From the NCBI RefSeq assembly GCF_015461835.1, contig NZ_JACOPX010000015.1, positions 164,173 through 228,172 of the forward strand: DNA of 64,000 nt, in the 5' to 3' direction. Below the pieces are notes generated by a model that had not been told where the DNA came from, did no database searches, and saw only the letters and a list, made by a program, of their open reading frames with translations. Shown here one piece after another: positions 25,314 to 34,517 of the stretch; position 1 is the first letter of the stretch; every line of letters starts with the position of its first letter. The position numbers and the translations under genes are program-made. Origin of the DNA: Pseudomonas neuropathica. GTDB lineage: Bacteria; Pseudomonadota; Gammaproteobacteria; Pseudomonadales; Pseudomonadaceae.

Positions 25314-25340
25314 AAAGGGGACTTAACGTCCCCTTTTTTT
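25314..25340. terminator. Terminator between convergent genes
   Basis: GGGGAC, loop TTAAC, GTCCCC, followed by seven T. It lies 16 bp from the stop of the DUF6124 gene. The stem-loop core matches the terminator at 24813-24836. Confidence 0.7.
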
Positions 25341-25355
25341 CATCCGCAAATCTCG

Positions 25356-25718
25356 CTACGGCTTGGCCGCCACGCTTCGCACTTCAATCTGGTCGAGCGT
25401 CCCTTCCACCATCAATCTCACCCCGTCCGCCATTCTGCTCAGGGCGAGTGCAACAGAGCGGCGGGAGCCGTGGAGGTCGTCGGCGAGGTCGCAGGCGATG
25501 ACGCTGATGGACAGGAGGTCTTCGGAGGCGTTGGCCATGAGGGCTTCGGCGTCGGTGCCGGGGGAGAGTTTGAAGAGGCCGTTCTCGCGTTTGGGGTGTG
25601 GATCGACGGCTGGTTTGAAATGGTGGTCGAGGGCGCGCTCGGCGGCTTCGTGGAATTTCTTCGAATTGGGGGATTCGTAGGGCGAGGTTGCTTCCGCGCT
25701 GAATGTTTCATCTGTCAT
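25356..25718 (-). CDS. DUF6124-family protein
   Basis: This 120-residue cytoplasmic protein resembles a family common in Pseudomonas (DUF6124) with the hallmark SPYESPNSKKFHEAAERAL near the N-terminus, a short linker, and a helical C-terminal half (EALMANASEDLLSISVIA, ALSRMADGVRLMVE). The function of the family is unknown to me. The frame extends upstream to 25778, but ATG at 25718 has AGGA with a 9-nt spacer and gives the usual start MTDETFS. It is transcribed opposite to its neighbours on both sides and stands alone. Confidence 0.75.
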   Translation of the reverse strand: MTDETFSAEATSPYESPNSKKFHEAAERALDHHFKPAVDPHPKRENGLFKLSPGTDAEALMANASEDLLSISVIACDLADDLHGSRRSVALALSRMADGVRLMVEGTLDQIEVRSVAAKP

Positions 25719-26083
25719 CGGTGTAAATCCTGAGCAGTTAATTGATTTCCCCGAGTTCGGACTTGCACATCCGGCCACCGATTTTGCGGCGACCCACAGA
25801 GCCTATCGTTAGCCAGCCAACTCGCCTAGTTCATGGACAGCACCACACTTTGCAGGAAATTTCCCATAGATTCGCGGGGCGGAAGGTCAAAAGATCGCAG
25901 GCTTCGCCAGCTCCTACTGGGATGTGTTTCAGCAGGTGTAGGACGTTGCCTGCGGAATCGTGACTTGGTGGTCATCGTGCGGGAAATGGTCTGCATCCTC
26001 TTCCAACAGCGGCAGATAGTGGCGTTATCGTCCGAATCCCTTACACTGCCCCGGCCGTTCATTTTCCTTTTGAGGCTGTGCGC
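25719..26083. other. Intergenic region with one REP-like half site
   Basis: 365 bp between two divergent small genes. It holds a single diverged copy of the common palindromic element at 25887-25916 and no open frame I can support. The promoters of both flanking genes must lie here, but I see no clear -35/-10 pair. Confidence 0.5.
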
Positions 26084-26467
26084 ATGAAATTTCGTTTTCT
26101 TCTGTGGATGATGGGTTTGTTGATGGGTAAGGCCAGCCGGACAAATCCTGCGTTCCAGCAGCAGTTGGGTGACAAGGATCTGGTGTTTCAGCTGCAGACG
26201 CTGGATGGGAAAGTGGCGCGGCATTTCGTGGTCAAGGATCAGCGCATCACCAGCAAGTCTGGCGTGGTGGCTGAGCCGGCGTTTGCGATTGCGTTTAAAG
26301 ATGCCGGTTATGGCTTTGCGACGATGCAGGCGAAGAACAAGCAGTTGGCGTTTATGCAGGGGATTCAGGACAAGTCGATCCAGCTCAAGGGTAATCCGGC
26401 GCTGGTGATGTGGTTTCAGGGTTTGATGAAATATTTGAAGCCGAGGAAGGCCAAGCCTAAGGCGTGA
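26084..26467 (+). CDS. Small protein resembling an SCP2 sterol-binding-like domain
   Basis: This is a 127-residue protein. ATG 26084 has TGAGG about 8 nt upstream; an in-frame GTG at 26078 is too close to that site. The N-terminal 20 residues are hydrophobic (FLLWMMGLLMG) and could be a membrane anchor. The remainder, with LQTLDGKVARHFVVKDQRI, PAFAIAFKDAGYGFATM and SIQLKGNPALVMWF, has the spacing of an SCP2-type lipid-binding domain: a strand pair, then a helix and a 'G-D/N-P' turn. This is a fold-level guess. The basic C-terminus (KPRKAKPKA) is typical of a membrane-associated cytoplasmic protein. A terminator follows at 26541. Confidence 0.6.
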   Translation: MKFRFLLWMMGLLMGKASRTNPAFQQQLGDKDLVFQLQTLDGKVARHFVVKDQRITSKSGVVAEPAFAIAFKDAGYGFATMQAKNKQLAFMQGIQDKSIQLKGNPALVMWFQGLMKYLKPRKAKPKA

Positions 26468-26540
26468 AGCGCCAATTTTTAAACCCGGTGGGTAATCGGT
26501 TTGGCTCGATAAGTCGGTCAATTGGCGCGTAACACCACGA

Positions 26541-26568
26541 ACACCTGTCAGAAGTGACAGGTGTTTTT
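26541..26568 (+). terminator. Rho-independent terminator
   Basis: ACACCTGTCA, loop GAAG, TGACAGGTGT, then a T run. A perfect 10-bp stem after the SCP2-like gene. Confidence 0.85.
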
Positions 26569-26638
26569 GTTTGGATGTTGAGGCTTCATAGGGGCGTCCA
26601 GCAGTAAAGGGACTTATCCGGATTGGAGCGTTTTCAAC

Positions 26639-28000
26639 ATGACCGTACAAGCAGGCGAACTTGATTCAACATTCGCCAATGACGGCAAACTCGATTGGGC
26701 GTTTCCTGAGTTTGTCAGCATTGCCCCGCAAGTTGTCCTCCCTTTGCCTGACGGTCGGCTGCTCGTTGTGGCGAATGAGTCAGGTGTGTTCCCTGGCTTC
26801 GTAGTCGCAAGGCTAACTGAAAAGGGACAGCTTGACGTTGGCACCGGGTTTGGCGAGAACCAGCAAGGTTTTGCGCGGATTTTGACCGGGGAAAAACTTT
26901 TATCAGGGAAATTGGGCGCAAGCTCGCTGAGTAATGGTGGGCTGCTGATTACGGTCGATTACACGATGGGGCCACCGAGTTATGAAAACGGTTTCGTTGC
27001 CATCCAGTTGCTGCCGGACGGTCGACTCAACGATAAATTTGGTGAAGACGGTGTGGTCCCGTTCCCGTACGGTCTAGTACCCGTAACACTAAGTCGAGCG
27101 GCCAAGGCTGCACGCGCACGCAAAAATGTATCTCGAAATATTAAGCCTGCTGTTCAGAGCACCGCCAGTTCTGGAGCGTCCGGTATCGAGTTGCCAGGCG
27201 GCAAAATAGCGTTGGTCTATTTTGGCTTTGATCATGTGGCAGAGCAAACCAAAGGCTTGGTCATGCGACTCAATCCTGATGGCACTTTTGACGACACCTT
27301 CAACAAAATCGGTTCGGCCACTGTTGAATTGGCTGAGTTGAGTCCGGCAGGTGATAACGCCGCCCGTGGAGTGGCTGTGCAAGCGGACGGTAGCTTGGTG
27401 GTGTATGGCGACTTTCATGATGAAGGCACCTTCGGTACCTATGCCGTGCGCTTCACAAAAGATGGAATGCGCGACGACAAGTTCAAGACAGCCATTGTGT
27501 CCTCTGATCGGCTGCCGATTTTTCGCGATATTGCCGTGAGGAAAAAGGACGGAATGATTGCGTTGATAGGAGGCCAGGCCGGTGAAGGCTTCCTCGAGGG
27601 GGAAGGGGTGATTGTCGTACTCAGTGCGGATGGCTCACCTCATCCCCTTTTTAACAATGGCCAACCGTTGTGTACCAAAGTTGTGCCTGAGATTGGCCAG
27701 AATTGGTCGAGCTGCGCCTTTGGCGACGTGGATGAAAGCAAGTTGATGGTTGCTGGCACCAGTGGTGGCGGGTTTGCTACTGATGAGATGCACGCCGTCT
27801 GTGCACGTTATCGCCTTACCGGCGAGCTCGATTCGACGTTCAATGGTAGTGGGTGGGTAACTTTTGATCAGGCTGAGAAACTGGAAAATAGTTTGGATCT
27901 GCACGTCACTGCGCAAAATAAAATCGTCATCTGCGGTGAGTATTGGAAAGACCGGTTGAGTTTTGCTACAAGCGGATGGATAACACGCTTTATTGCCTGA
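26639..28000 (+). CDS. Delta-60-repeat protein (predicted beta-propeller)
   Basis: This 453-residue protein consists of repeats of about 55-60 residues of the delta-60 type (TIGR02608), each with a motif such as GELDSTFANDGKL, GTFDDTFNKIGSATV or GELDSTFNGSGWV followed by strands reading like AVQADGSLVVYGDF. Such repeats usually fold as beta-propeller blades. No signal peptide is seen. The start has GGAG with a 10-nt spacer. The 32-bp leader beginning AAGGGACTT is shared in position and partly in sequence with that of the next gene, a paralogue. The role of the family is unknown to me; surface or carbohydrate-related roles have been suggested for such repeats. Confidence 0.8.
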   Translation: MTVQAGELDSTFANDGKLDWAFPEFVSIAPQVVLPLPDGRLLVVANESGVFPGFVVARLTEKGQLDVGTGFGENQQGFARILTGEKLLSGKLGASSLSNGGLLITVDYTMGPPSYENGFVAIQLLPDGRLNDKFGEDGVVPFPYGLVPVTLSRAAKAARARKNVSRNIKPAVQSTASSGASGIELPGGKIALVYFGFDHVAEQTKGLVMRLNPDGTFDDTFNKIGSATVELAELSPAGDNAARGVAVQADGSLVVYGDFHDEGTFGTYAVRFTKDGMRDDKFKTAIVSSDRLPIFRDIAVRKKDGMIALIGGQAGEGFLEGEGVIVVLSADGSPHPLFNNGQPLCTKVVPEIGQNWSSCAFGDVDESKLMVAGTSGGGFATDEMHAVCARYRLTGELDSTFNGSGWVTFDQAEKLENSLDLHVTAQNKIVICGEYWKDRLSFATSGWITRFIA

Positions 28001-28022
28001 TCAATAAACAACGCTCTGATGG

Positions 28023-28066
28023 CCCGCTCTCACGAATAAGAATGATCTCGTGAGCGCGGGTTTTTT
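28023..28066 (+). terminator. Rho-independent terminator after the first delta-60 gene
   Basis: 13-bp stem with one mismatch (28023-28035 with 28048-28060), then six T. The roughly 200 bp from here to the next start hold no other gene I can support and must carry its promoter. Confidence 0.8.
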
Positions 28067-28272
28067 ATGCCTGACTGAACTGTGAGGCCAATTCCAATCA
28101 ATCCATGCAAACGCATTGAATAACGGTGCGCTTGTCTTGTAAGGCCATTACTCAGGCTCGTAAAGACAGCGGAACTGTCATTTCTATCAGGTGTTTCGTG
28201 CACAGTCGCGATGCTCTACTCAAGTTCCAGTTCCGGCGTTAAGGGACTTCACCGACTTGATGGAACAAGCTC

Positions 28273-30888
28273 ATGACGCAGACACACAGTATTTCGATCC
28301 CTAAGTCTCTCGATCCGACATTTGCTCAGGATGGCGTGCTGACCTTACCGATACCCGGCATCGCGGGCGACGAAGCGGCGGCGGTCCTGGCGCTCCCCGA
28401 TGCAAAATTACTCGTTGCGATACCTTTAACGGGAGCGAATGCCCCGGTTGCCATTGCGATGCTGAATGACGACGGTTCGCTGGACGAAACCTTTGGTCCC
28501 GCGCGCAGAGGTTTCGTTGAAATAGCGCTGGAAGGTGCTCGGATCAGCTATGTATCCGGTCTCGATGCGCTTGAGGATGATGGTTGGCTGATACACCTTC
28601 AATATTCCTCGACTACCTCCAATGACGTTGGCCTTGCACTGGTCCGTCTGAAAAGTACCGGTGAACTGAACGAATCGTTCGGCACCAACGGCATGCGATT
28701 TATCTCCCATTACGGCAACCCCCATCCCGCTAGCGTGCCGCGTGAGGCACGTCACCCGAATACCGGATCCTCACAGGCTGCCCACGTCCCATCACGATCA
28801 ACGGCCCGCCAGGTGGATGGCAAAATCGTCCTGCTCCATTTAGTGTTCTTTGATGATGCACCACTGCCAGCGGGTGTTGTGATTCGTCTGCTAGCGGATG
28901 GCTCACTCGATCAATCATTCAACAGTTCGGGCTATGTGGTTGTGGATGTCGCCACATCGAATAACGTCTACGACATCGCCATTCAAGCCGATGGCAAGGT
29001 GCTGATCTGCGGTTCATACCGGGACGGATCGGGAGGTCGTGGAGTTTTTCTGGCGCGTCTGGACGCCAGTGGCGCGCCGGACAGTCAATTCAACAACGGT
29101 GTGGCCGTGTTAATGCCCAACGATGAAGGCGAGAGTTTTCTGCAATCGATTTCGATACGTGAAGGCGATGGCAGGATTATCGTCGCGGGCCGAGCCCGGC
29201 GTGGTGGTCTCGACGGTGGGTTGATCGTTGCATTCACGACCAGCGGCGCGCCCAACCTTGTGTTCAATGGGGGCAAGCCGCTGTTTTCCACGTTAATAAA
29301 AGGGTTGGCGTGGACGCAGACCTCGCAGGTGGGGGGTTCGATCGTTGTTGTTGGTCAGGGCGAAACAGCCATGGTGACGGCGCGCTTCCTTGCTGATGGA
29401 AAACCGGATACGGCTTTCAATGGTACGGGTCATGCGTTGTTTGAAGACAGCGCAGGGGCAGCCTTTGCGCGAGGTGTCACCGTTATGACGGACGGCCGGA
29501 TCGTGGTGTGCATCGAGCTCTCCGTCTACGCTGATCCTTCCAAAGTCCCTGGCCGTATCGTGCGCTATCTGGCGGGCACGCCGTCTTTAAATAACGATCC
29601 GGCTTTTGGCGATGGCGGCATCCTCAGATTTCCATTCCCCGGATTCTCGGGATATGACGTCAGGGCGCTGCTGGCGCTGCCGCAAAACAAATTGCTGGTT
29701 GCCGTTCGCCTTTCAACGCCCGGTGCGCCTACGCGGATCGTTCGTCTGCTTGAAGACGGTGCTCTCGACTCAGCTTTCGGTGGACAAGGCTCCGGCTACG
29801 TCGAGATCAGGCTGAAAGAAAATTTTTACATGAGCCGGATTCTCGGGTTTACACCGCTGAGCGATGGCGGCTGGCTGGTTCGTGCTCAGTACACGGAAGA
29901 GGGCGCGAATAACTCCACGGGCCTGGTGCTGGTCAGACAGCGCGAGGACGGGCAACTGCAGACGTCTTTCGGGGAACAAGGTGTGCTCTATCTTCCCTAC
30001 GCGAAGATGGGCGGCGGCGGATATACCGGGGTGGTGCAAGCGTCTGCCAGCGGTGCCGCAGGGGCTGGCGCAGGAGGGATGGTCGCTCAACAACAACTGG
30101 GCGAAAAAATCGTCGTGGTCAGTAACGTTGAGGATGCTTCCGGCCGGACAAAAGGTATCGTTCTGAGGTTCGAGCCGAATGGCTTACCCGATACGACCTT
30201 CAACGGCACGGGCTTTGCGTTCGTGGAGCTTGCAGATATTTCGCCTTTGGACATCTTTGCGCAAGCGGTGGCAACACAGTCTGACGGCGCCGTGGTGATT
30301 TGCGGTAATTACTTTGCGGTGAGTGAGCGTGGCGCCTTCGTTACTCGTTTCGACGCTACGGGTAAGGTCGACACAGGTTTTGGAATCAAAGGCGCGGTGG
30401 ACGTGCCCCACGATCAATGGATCAGCCTGGACGTTGCGGCAATAGTCGACGACAAAATCTTTGTGGCCGGCGGTGCGGCGGTGGAGGGCGTCTATCAGGG
30501 CTTGATTGCGGTGCTCAATCTCAGCGGCTCCTACAATCGGGTGTTCAATGGTGGTGAACCACTGATTTCGTCACCTGTGTCCCAAGGCGTCAGATGGTTG
30601 CATTGCGTGCCGCGTAAGGACGGTTCAGTCATCGTTTGCGGTAGCAGTGGCAATGGTGCGCTTGATGAGAATCTCAGCGCGGTCAGCGCACGCTTTCTGG
30701 CGGATGGTTCTCCAGACCCCTCTTTCTTTGGTACGGGATTTACCGTTTTCAATGAAAGCGCGGGTTTCGAATACCCCCACGGCATGGCGGTAATGGACGA
30801 TGGGCGCATCGTGGTGGGCGGAGTGTATTTCACCGACTCTGGGTACGATAAAGGCTGGGTGATCCGTTACCTGGACAAGTCGGATTAA
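28273..30888 (+). CDS. Delta-60-repeat protein, internally duplicated
   Basis: This 871-residue paralogue of the preceding gene is about twice as long because the whole unit is repeated. The first half starts LDPTFAQDGVLTLPIPG and ALPDAKLLVAI; the second half, near residue 438, starts NDPAFGDGGILRFPFPG and ALPQNKLLVAV. Each half carries several delta-60 motifs (GSLDETFG, GSLDQSFNSSG, GLPDTTFNGTG, GSPDPSFFGTG). Two beta-propellers in tandem are likely. No signal peptide. ATG is preceded by TGGA with an 8-nt spacer. It shares the AAGGGACTT leader, at the same 32-bp distance, with its neighbour. Function is unknown. Confidence 0.8.
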   Translation: MTQTHSISIPKSLDPTFAQDGVLTLPIPGIAGDEAAAVLALPDAKLLVAIPLTGANAPVAIAMLNDDGSLDETFGPARRGFVEIALEGARISYVSGLDALEDDGWLIHLQYSSTTSNDVGLALVRLKSTGELNESFGTNGMRFISHYGNPHPASVPREARHPNTGSSQAAHVPSRSTARQVDGKIVLLHLVFFDDAPLPAGVVIRLLADGSLDQSFNSSGYVVVDVATSNNVYDIAIQADGKVLICGSYRDGSGGRGVFLARLDASGAPDSQFNNGVAVLMPNDEGESFLQSISIREGDGRIIVAGRARRGGLDGGLIVAFTTSGAPNLVFNGGKPLFSTLIKGLAWTQTSQVGGSIVVVGQGETAMVTARFLADGKPDTAFNGTGHALFEDSAGAAFARGVTVMTDGRIVVCIELSVYADPSKVPGRIVRYLAGTPSLNNDPAFGDGGILRFPFPGFSGYDVRALLALPQNKLLVAVRLSTPGAPTRIVRLLEDGALDSAFGGQGSGYVEIRLKENFYMSRILGFTPLSDGGWLVRAQYTEEGANNSTGLVLVRQREDGQLQTSFGEQGVLYLPYAKMGGGGYTGVVQASASGAAGAGAGGMVAQQQLGEKIVVVSNVEDASGRTKGIVLRFEPNGLPDTTFNGTGFAFVELADISPLDIFAQAVATQSDGAVVICGNYFAVSERGAFVTRFDATGKVDTGFGIKGAVDVPHDQWISLDVAAIVDDKIFVAGGAAVEGVYQGLIAVLNLSGSYNRVFNGGEPLISSPVSQGVRWLHCVPRKDGSVIVCGSSGNGALDENLSAVSARFLADGSPDPSFFGTGFTVFNESAGFEYPHGMAVMDDGRIVVGGVYFTDSGYDKGWVIRYLDKSD

Positions 30889-30906
30889 GCCGCAGGTTGG
30901 CCCATC

Positions 30907-30945
30907 GCGGGCAAGCGTCGCTCCAACTGGAGGTCGCTTGCCCGC
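30907..30945. terminator. Hairpin between convergent genes
   Basis: An 11-bp perfect stem, GCGGGCAAGCG with CGCTTGCCCGC, around a 17-nt loop. It lies between the delta-60 gene and the HDOD gene, which converge. T-tract is weak, so it may be a REP-like or termination hairpin. Confidence 0.5.
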
Positions 30946-30952
30946 TTTGCAT

Positions 30953-32353
30953 TCAGGCCTGGCTGAACTGCGAGGCCAGTTCGCGCAGCAGCACTTCAGC
31001 CTCAAGGACTTTGCTGACGACGTCGTTGGCTTTTTCGCGAGTCAGACCCACACGTTCAAGCAACGCATCCGGAATATCTTCATCCGGGCCGGAGCCAATC
31101 CCGCGGCTGCGCAGCAAGCGCACGGCCAGGCAGACGAGGTTCGGGTATTCGGCGTAGGCGCCGTCGTAGCTTGGGTCGTGCTGGAAGCGCAGGGCGGTGG
31201 CCAGCTCATCCGGCATGTCCCAGTAGCGCATTAGCCACGAGCCGATCTGTTCGCGGCTGATACCGAGCAGGTGTTGCTCGATGTAGCTGTGGCACAGGTG
31301 CGGGTTGACCTCCAGGTGGCGGCAGATCAGCGAGAAGTGCGGCGGAAAGACGTGGGCCAGCAGCAGGTAACCGAAGTTGTGCAGCAGACCGGCCAGATAG
31401 GTCAGGCCGGCTTCCGGGCGTTGCGCGCGCGGCATGGCGCGGGTCAGGCCTTCGATGACGGCGGCGGTGTAGATCGACTGCTGCCAGTACGGCGTGGTGT
31501 GTTGCGGGTGGTCTTTGGGCAGGCTCAGGGTCTTGCCGAGGGCCAGGCCCAGCGCAAGGTTGATCACCAGATCGAAGCCGAGCACGCGGACGATCGCGTC
31601 TTCCACCGAACGAATCTTGCCCGGCGAGGCGTAGTACGGCGACGCCGCCCAGCTCACCACTTGTGCCGCCAGCGCCGGGTCGGTTTCGACCACGCCGGTG
31701 ATGTCGTCGATGGTGGCATTGGGGTCGACGCGCAGCTTGATGATTTTTTGCGCGGTTTCGGCCAGCGGCGGAATCTCGATGGTCGCTTCCAGACGTTGCT
31801 GAATGCGCCGCGCGGTGAACGCTTGCACGGCCTGGGTGATTTCCTCGCGGTCATCGTCCGGGCGGTCGAGGTTCGGGCGGATGCTGCTCAGGGCTTCGCC
31901 GAAGTTGGCGGCGCTGGCCTTGGTCAGCATGGTCTTGAAGTCTTCGCTGGCGATTTCCAGCAGCAGGCCCGGCTCGCCGGAGTTGATCAGCAACTTCGGC
32001 TCGCGCAGCAGGCTTTCTTCGTAGAGGCACGGCGAACTGGTCAGCGCCGGCAGGCCCGGCAGCAAGCTCAGGCTGTGTTTGCCGAGCATCTTTTCCAGGC
32101 GCTCGGTGGAGACGGCGGTGAGGCGGCGGCCAGTCAGTTCGGCGAGGCGATTGAGGTCGAGCAATTGGCTCTGCGGAAACAGCACCATCAGCGCGCCGAC
32201 GGCATCGTCCAGCAACACGGCTTGTACCTTGCGCGAAGCATTGAGGCCGTGGTGGTCGAGCACTTCTTCGTAGGCGATCCCGAGTTTGCCTAGCAGCAGT
32301 CGAATGACAGACGGCGCGTGCGGGGATTCGGGGGCGAGAGCGGCTTCGGTCAT
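30953..32353 (-). CDS. HDOD-domain signalling protein with N-terminal YbaK-like domain
   Basis: The C-terminal 270 residues form an HDOD domain (IPPLAETAQKIIKL, ETDPALAAQVVSWA, SVEDAIVRVLGFDLVINLAL, LAGLLHNFGYLLLAHV), a catalytically dead HD relative used in signalling and often linked to motility and stress responses. The N-terminal 160 residues resemble the YbaK/ProRS editing fold (VIRLLLGKLGIAYEEVLDHH, KVQAVLLDDAVGALMVLFP). ATG 32353 is chosen over the upstream ATG at 32377 because it lies downstream of GGATA and starts the usual MTEAAL. The gene sits 79 bp after recG in the same direction, the arrangement I recall in P. aeruginosa. A ligand-binding role for the YbaK-like part is inference. 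Confidence 0.85.
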   Translation of the reverse strand: MTEAALAPESPHAPSVIRLLLGKLGIAYEEVLDHHGLNASRKVQAVLLDDAVGALMVLFPQSQLLDLNRLAELTGRRLTAVSTERLEKMLGKHSLSLLPGLPALTSSPCLYEESLLREPKLLINSGEPGLLLEIASEDFKTMLTKASAANFGEALSSIRPNLDRPDDDREEITQAVQAFTARRIQQRLEATIEIPPLAETAQKIIKLRVDPNATIDDITGVVETDPALAAQVVSWAASPYYASPGKIRSVEDAIVRVLGFDLVINLALGLALGKTLSLPKDHPQHTTPYWQQSIYTAAVIEGLTRAMPRAQRPEAGLTYLAGLLHNFGYLLLAHVFPPHFSLICRHLEVNPHLCHSYIEQHLLGISREQIGSWLMRYWDMPDELATALRFQHDPSYDGAYAEYPNLVCLAVRLLRSRGIGSGPDEDIPDALLERVGLTREKANDVVSKVLEAEVLLRELASQFSQA

Positions 32354-32432
32354 GATCTGTATCCGTTTTTGAAACAATGGCAGGAGTATAACCAGCTTGG
32401 TCGGAACGATCTGTCAGAAACTGCGACGGTGC

Positions 32433-34508
32433 TCACACTTGGCCGTATTGCTGCCCGTGCCGCAACCAGCGATCAAGTAATGGGCTGACGTGGGTTGGCC
32501 AGCGTTCCAGCAAGGCTTGCGCGGCGTCGCGGACGGCGGGCAGCAGGTCGGCGTCGCGCATCAGGTCGGCGACTTTGAATTGCAGCAGACCGGTCTGGCG
32601 AGTGCCGAGCATTTCCCCGGGGCCGCGCAGTTCTAGGTCTTTTTCGGCGATGACGAAACCGTCATTGGTTTCGCGCATGATGCCCAGACGCTGACGACCG
32701 ATCTGCGACAGCGGCGGATGGTAAAGCAGTACGCAATGGCTGGCGGCGCTGCCCCGGCCAACGCGTCCACGCAATTGGTGCAGTTGCGCGAGGCCCAGAC
32801 GCTCGGGGTTTTCGATGATCATCAGGCTGGCATTGGGCACGTCGACGCCGACTTCGATCACGGTGGTGGCGACCAGCAATTGCAGGTTGCCGGCCTTGAA
32901 TTCGGCCATGACGGCGGCCTTCTCGACGGGCTTCATGCGCCCGTGAATCAGCCCGACTTTCAATTCGCCGAGGGCAAGAGTGAGGTCTTCGAAGGTGGTT
33001 TCGGCGGCCTGGCAGGTCAGCTCTTCGGATTCTTCAATCAGCGTGCACACCCAATAGGCCTGACGGCCCTCGGCGCAGGCACCGCGCACGCGTTCGATGA
33101 CCTCGACACGACGGGTGTCGGTGACCAGCACGGTGTTGACCGGGGTGCGCCCGGGCGGCAGTTCGTCGAGGATCGAGGTGTCGAGGTCGGCGTAGGCACT
33201 CATCGCCAGCGTCCGTGGAATCGGTGTGGCGGTCATGATCAGTTGATGCGGGCACATGCGCCCGCCGACGCCTTTCTGTCGCAGCGCCAGACGCTGCTGC
33301 ACGCCGAAGCGGTGTTGTTCGTCGATGATCACCAGCGCAAGGTTCTTGAACTGCACTTCGTCCTGGAACAGCGCGTGAGTGCCGACCACCATCGGTGTGC
33401 CGCTGGCAATCTGTTCCAGCGCGGCGACGCGGTTCTTGCCTTTGAGCTTGCCGGCCAGCCACGCGACTTCAATGCCCAGCGGTTCGAGCCAGCGCTTGAA
33501 AGTGATGAAGTGCTGTTCGGCGAGGATCTCGGTTGGCGCCATCAGCGCGACTTGGTAACCGGCCTCCAGCGCTTGCAGGGCGGCGAGGGCGGCGACCACG
33601 GTTTTACCCGCGCCGACGTCGCCCTGAATCAACCGCAGCATCGGTTCGTGCTGACTGAGGTCGTAGGCGATTTCATTGCCGACGCGCTGTTGGGCGCCGG
33701 TCGGGTTGAAGCCGAGGTTGGCCAGGTATTTCGGCGGCAGCTTGGTCGCTTTCGGCATGGCCGGCGCGCGCAACGAACGCATGCTTTCGCGCAGACGTTG
33801 CTGCGACAGTTGATGGGTCAGCAGCTCTTCGAAGGCGAGGCGATGCTGGGCCCAGTGATGACCGAGGGCGAGTTCGTCGACGTCGGCGTCAGCGGGCGGG
33901 TTGTGCAGGTAGCGGATCGCGTCGGCCAACGGCGCCAGTTGATAGTCGCGCGCCAGTTCGGTCGGCAGCCAGTCGGGCAGGGTGTCTGGCTTGAGCATCG
34001 TCAGCGTCTGCAGACACAACTGGCGCAGACGCGCCTGGGTCAGGCCTTCGGTGAGCGGGTAGACCGGGGTCAGGGTTTCATCCACTGGCGGCGGCTCGTC
34101 ACCGGTGATGGCGCGGTATTCCGGGTGGTAGATTTCCAGGCCTGACGCGCCGGGCCGGGCTTCGCCGTAACAGCGAACGCGGGTGCCGCGCTTGAGGCCT
34201 TCTTTCTGTGCGTTGCTGAAATGGTAGAAGCGCAGGCTGAGGCCGCCAGTGCCGTCCTGCAGGCGTACGACCAGGCTGCGCCGGCGGCCCATGACCACGT
34301 CGGCGCCGCTGACGGTGCCTTCGACCACAGCGTCCTGCCCCGGTCGCAGCGCACCGATCGGCACCACGCGGGTGCGATCCTGATAGCGCAGCGGCAGGTG
34401 AAACAGTACGTCCTGCAGATTTTCCAGGCCGACCTTGGCCAGTTTCTCGGCCATGGCTTCGCCGACACCCTTGAGTGCCGTCACCGACACTTGCGACAGC
34501 TCCGTCAT
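32433..34508 (-). CDS. recG: RecG, ATP-dependent DNA helicase
   Basis: RecG remodels stalled forks and branched DNA and is a double-strand DNA translocase. The 691-residue protein has the N-terminal wedge (OB) domain with FHLPLRYQDRT, then superfamily 2 motifs: Walker A GDVGAGKTVVA, DEQH-type box IIDEQHRFGV, TATPIPRTLAMS, and the C-terminal domain with VGVDVPNASLMII and QLRGRVGRG, plus the RecG-specific TGLLQFKVADL. All are intact. It starts 9 nt after the oxyR stop on the same strand, so co-transcription with oxyR is likely, as in other pseudomonads. Confidence 0.98.
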   Translation of the reverse strand: MTELSQVSVTALKGVGEAMAEKLAKVGLENLQDVLFHLPLRYQDRTRVVPIGALRPGQDAVVEGTVSGADVVMGRRRSLVVRLQDGTGGLSLRFYHFSNAQKEGLKRGTRVRCYGEARPGASGLEIYHPEYRAITGDEPPPVDETLTPVYPLTEGLTQARLRQLCLQTLTMLKPDTLPDWLPTELARDYQLAPLADAIRYLHNPPADADVDELALGHHWAQHRLAFEELLTHQLSQQRLRESMRSLRAPAMPKATKLPPKYLANLGFNPTGAQQRVGNEIAYDLSQHEPMLRLIQGDVGAGKTVVAALAALQALEAGYQVALMAPTEILAEQHFITFKRWLEPLGIEVAWLAGKLKGKNRVAALEQIASGTPMVVGTHALFQDEVQFKNLALVIIDEQHRFGVQQRLALRQKGVGGRMCPHQLIMTATPIPRTLAMSAYADLDTSILDELPPGRTPVNTVLVTDTRRVEVIERVRGACAEGRQAYWVCTLIEESEELTCQAAETTFEDLTLALGELKVGLIHGRMKPVEKAAVMAEFKAGNLQLLVATTVIEVGVDVPNASLMIIENPERLGLAQLHQLRGRVGRGSAASHCVLLYHPPLSQIGRQRLGIMRETNDGFVIAEKDLELRGPGEMLGTRQTGLLQFKVADLMRDADLLPAVRDAAQALLERWPTHVSPLLDRWLRHGQQYGQV

Positions 34509-34517
34509 GACGCTCGC

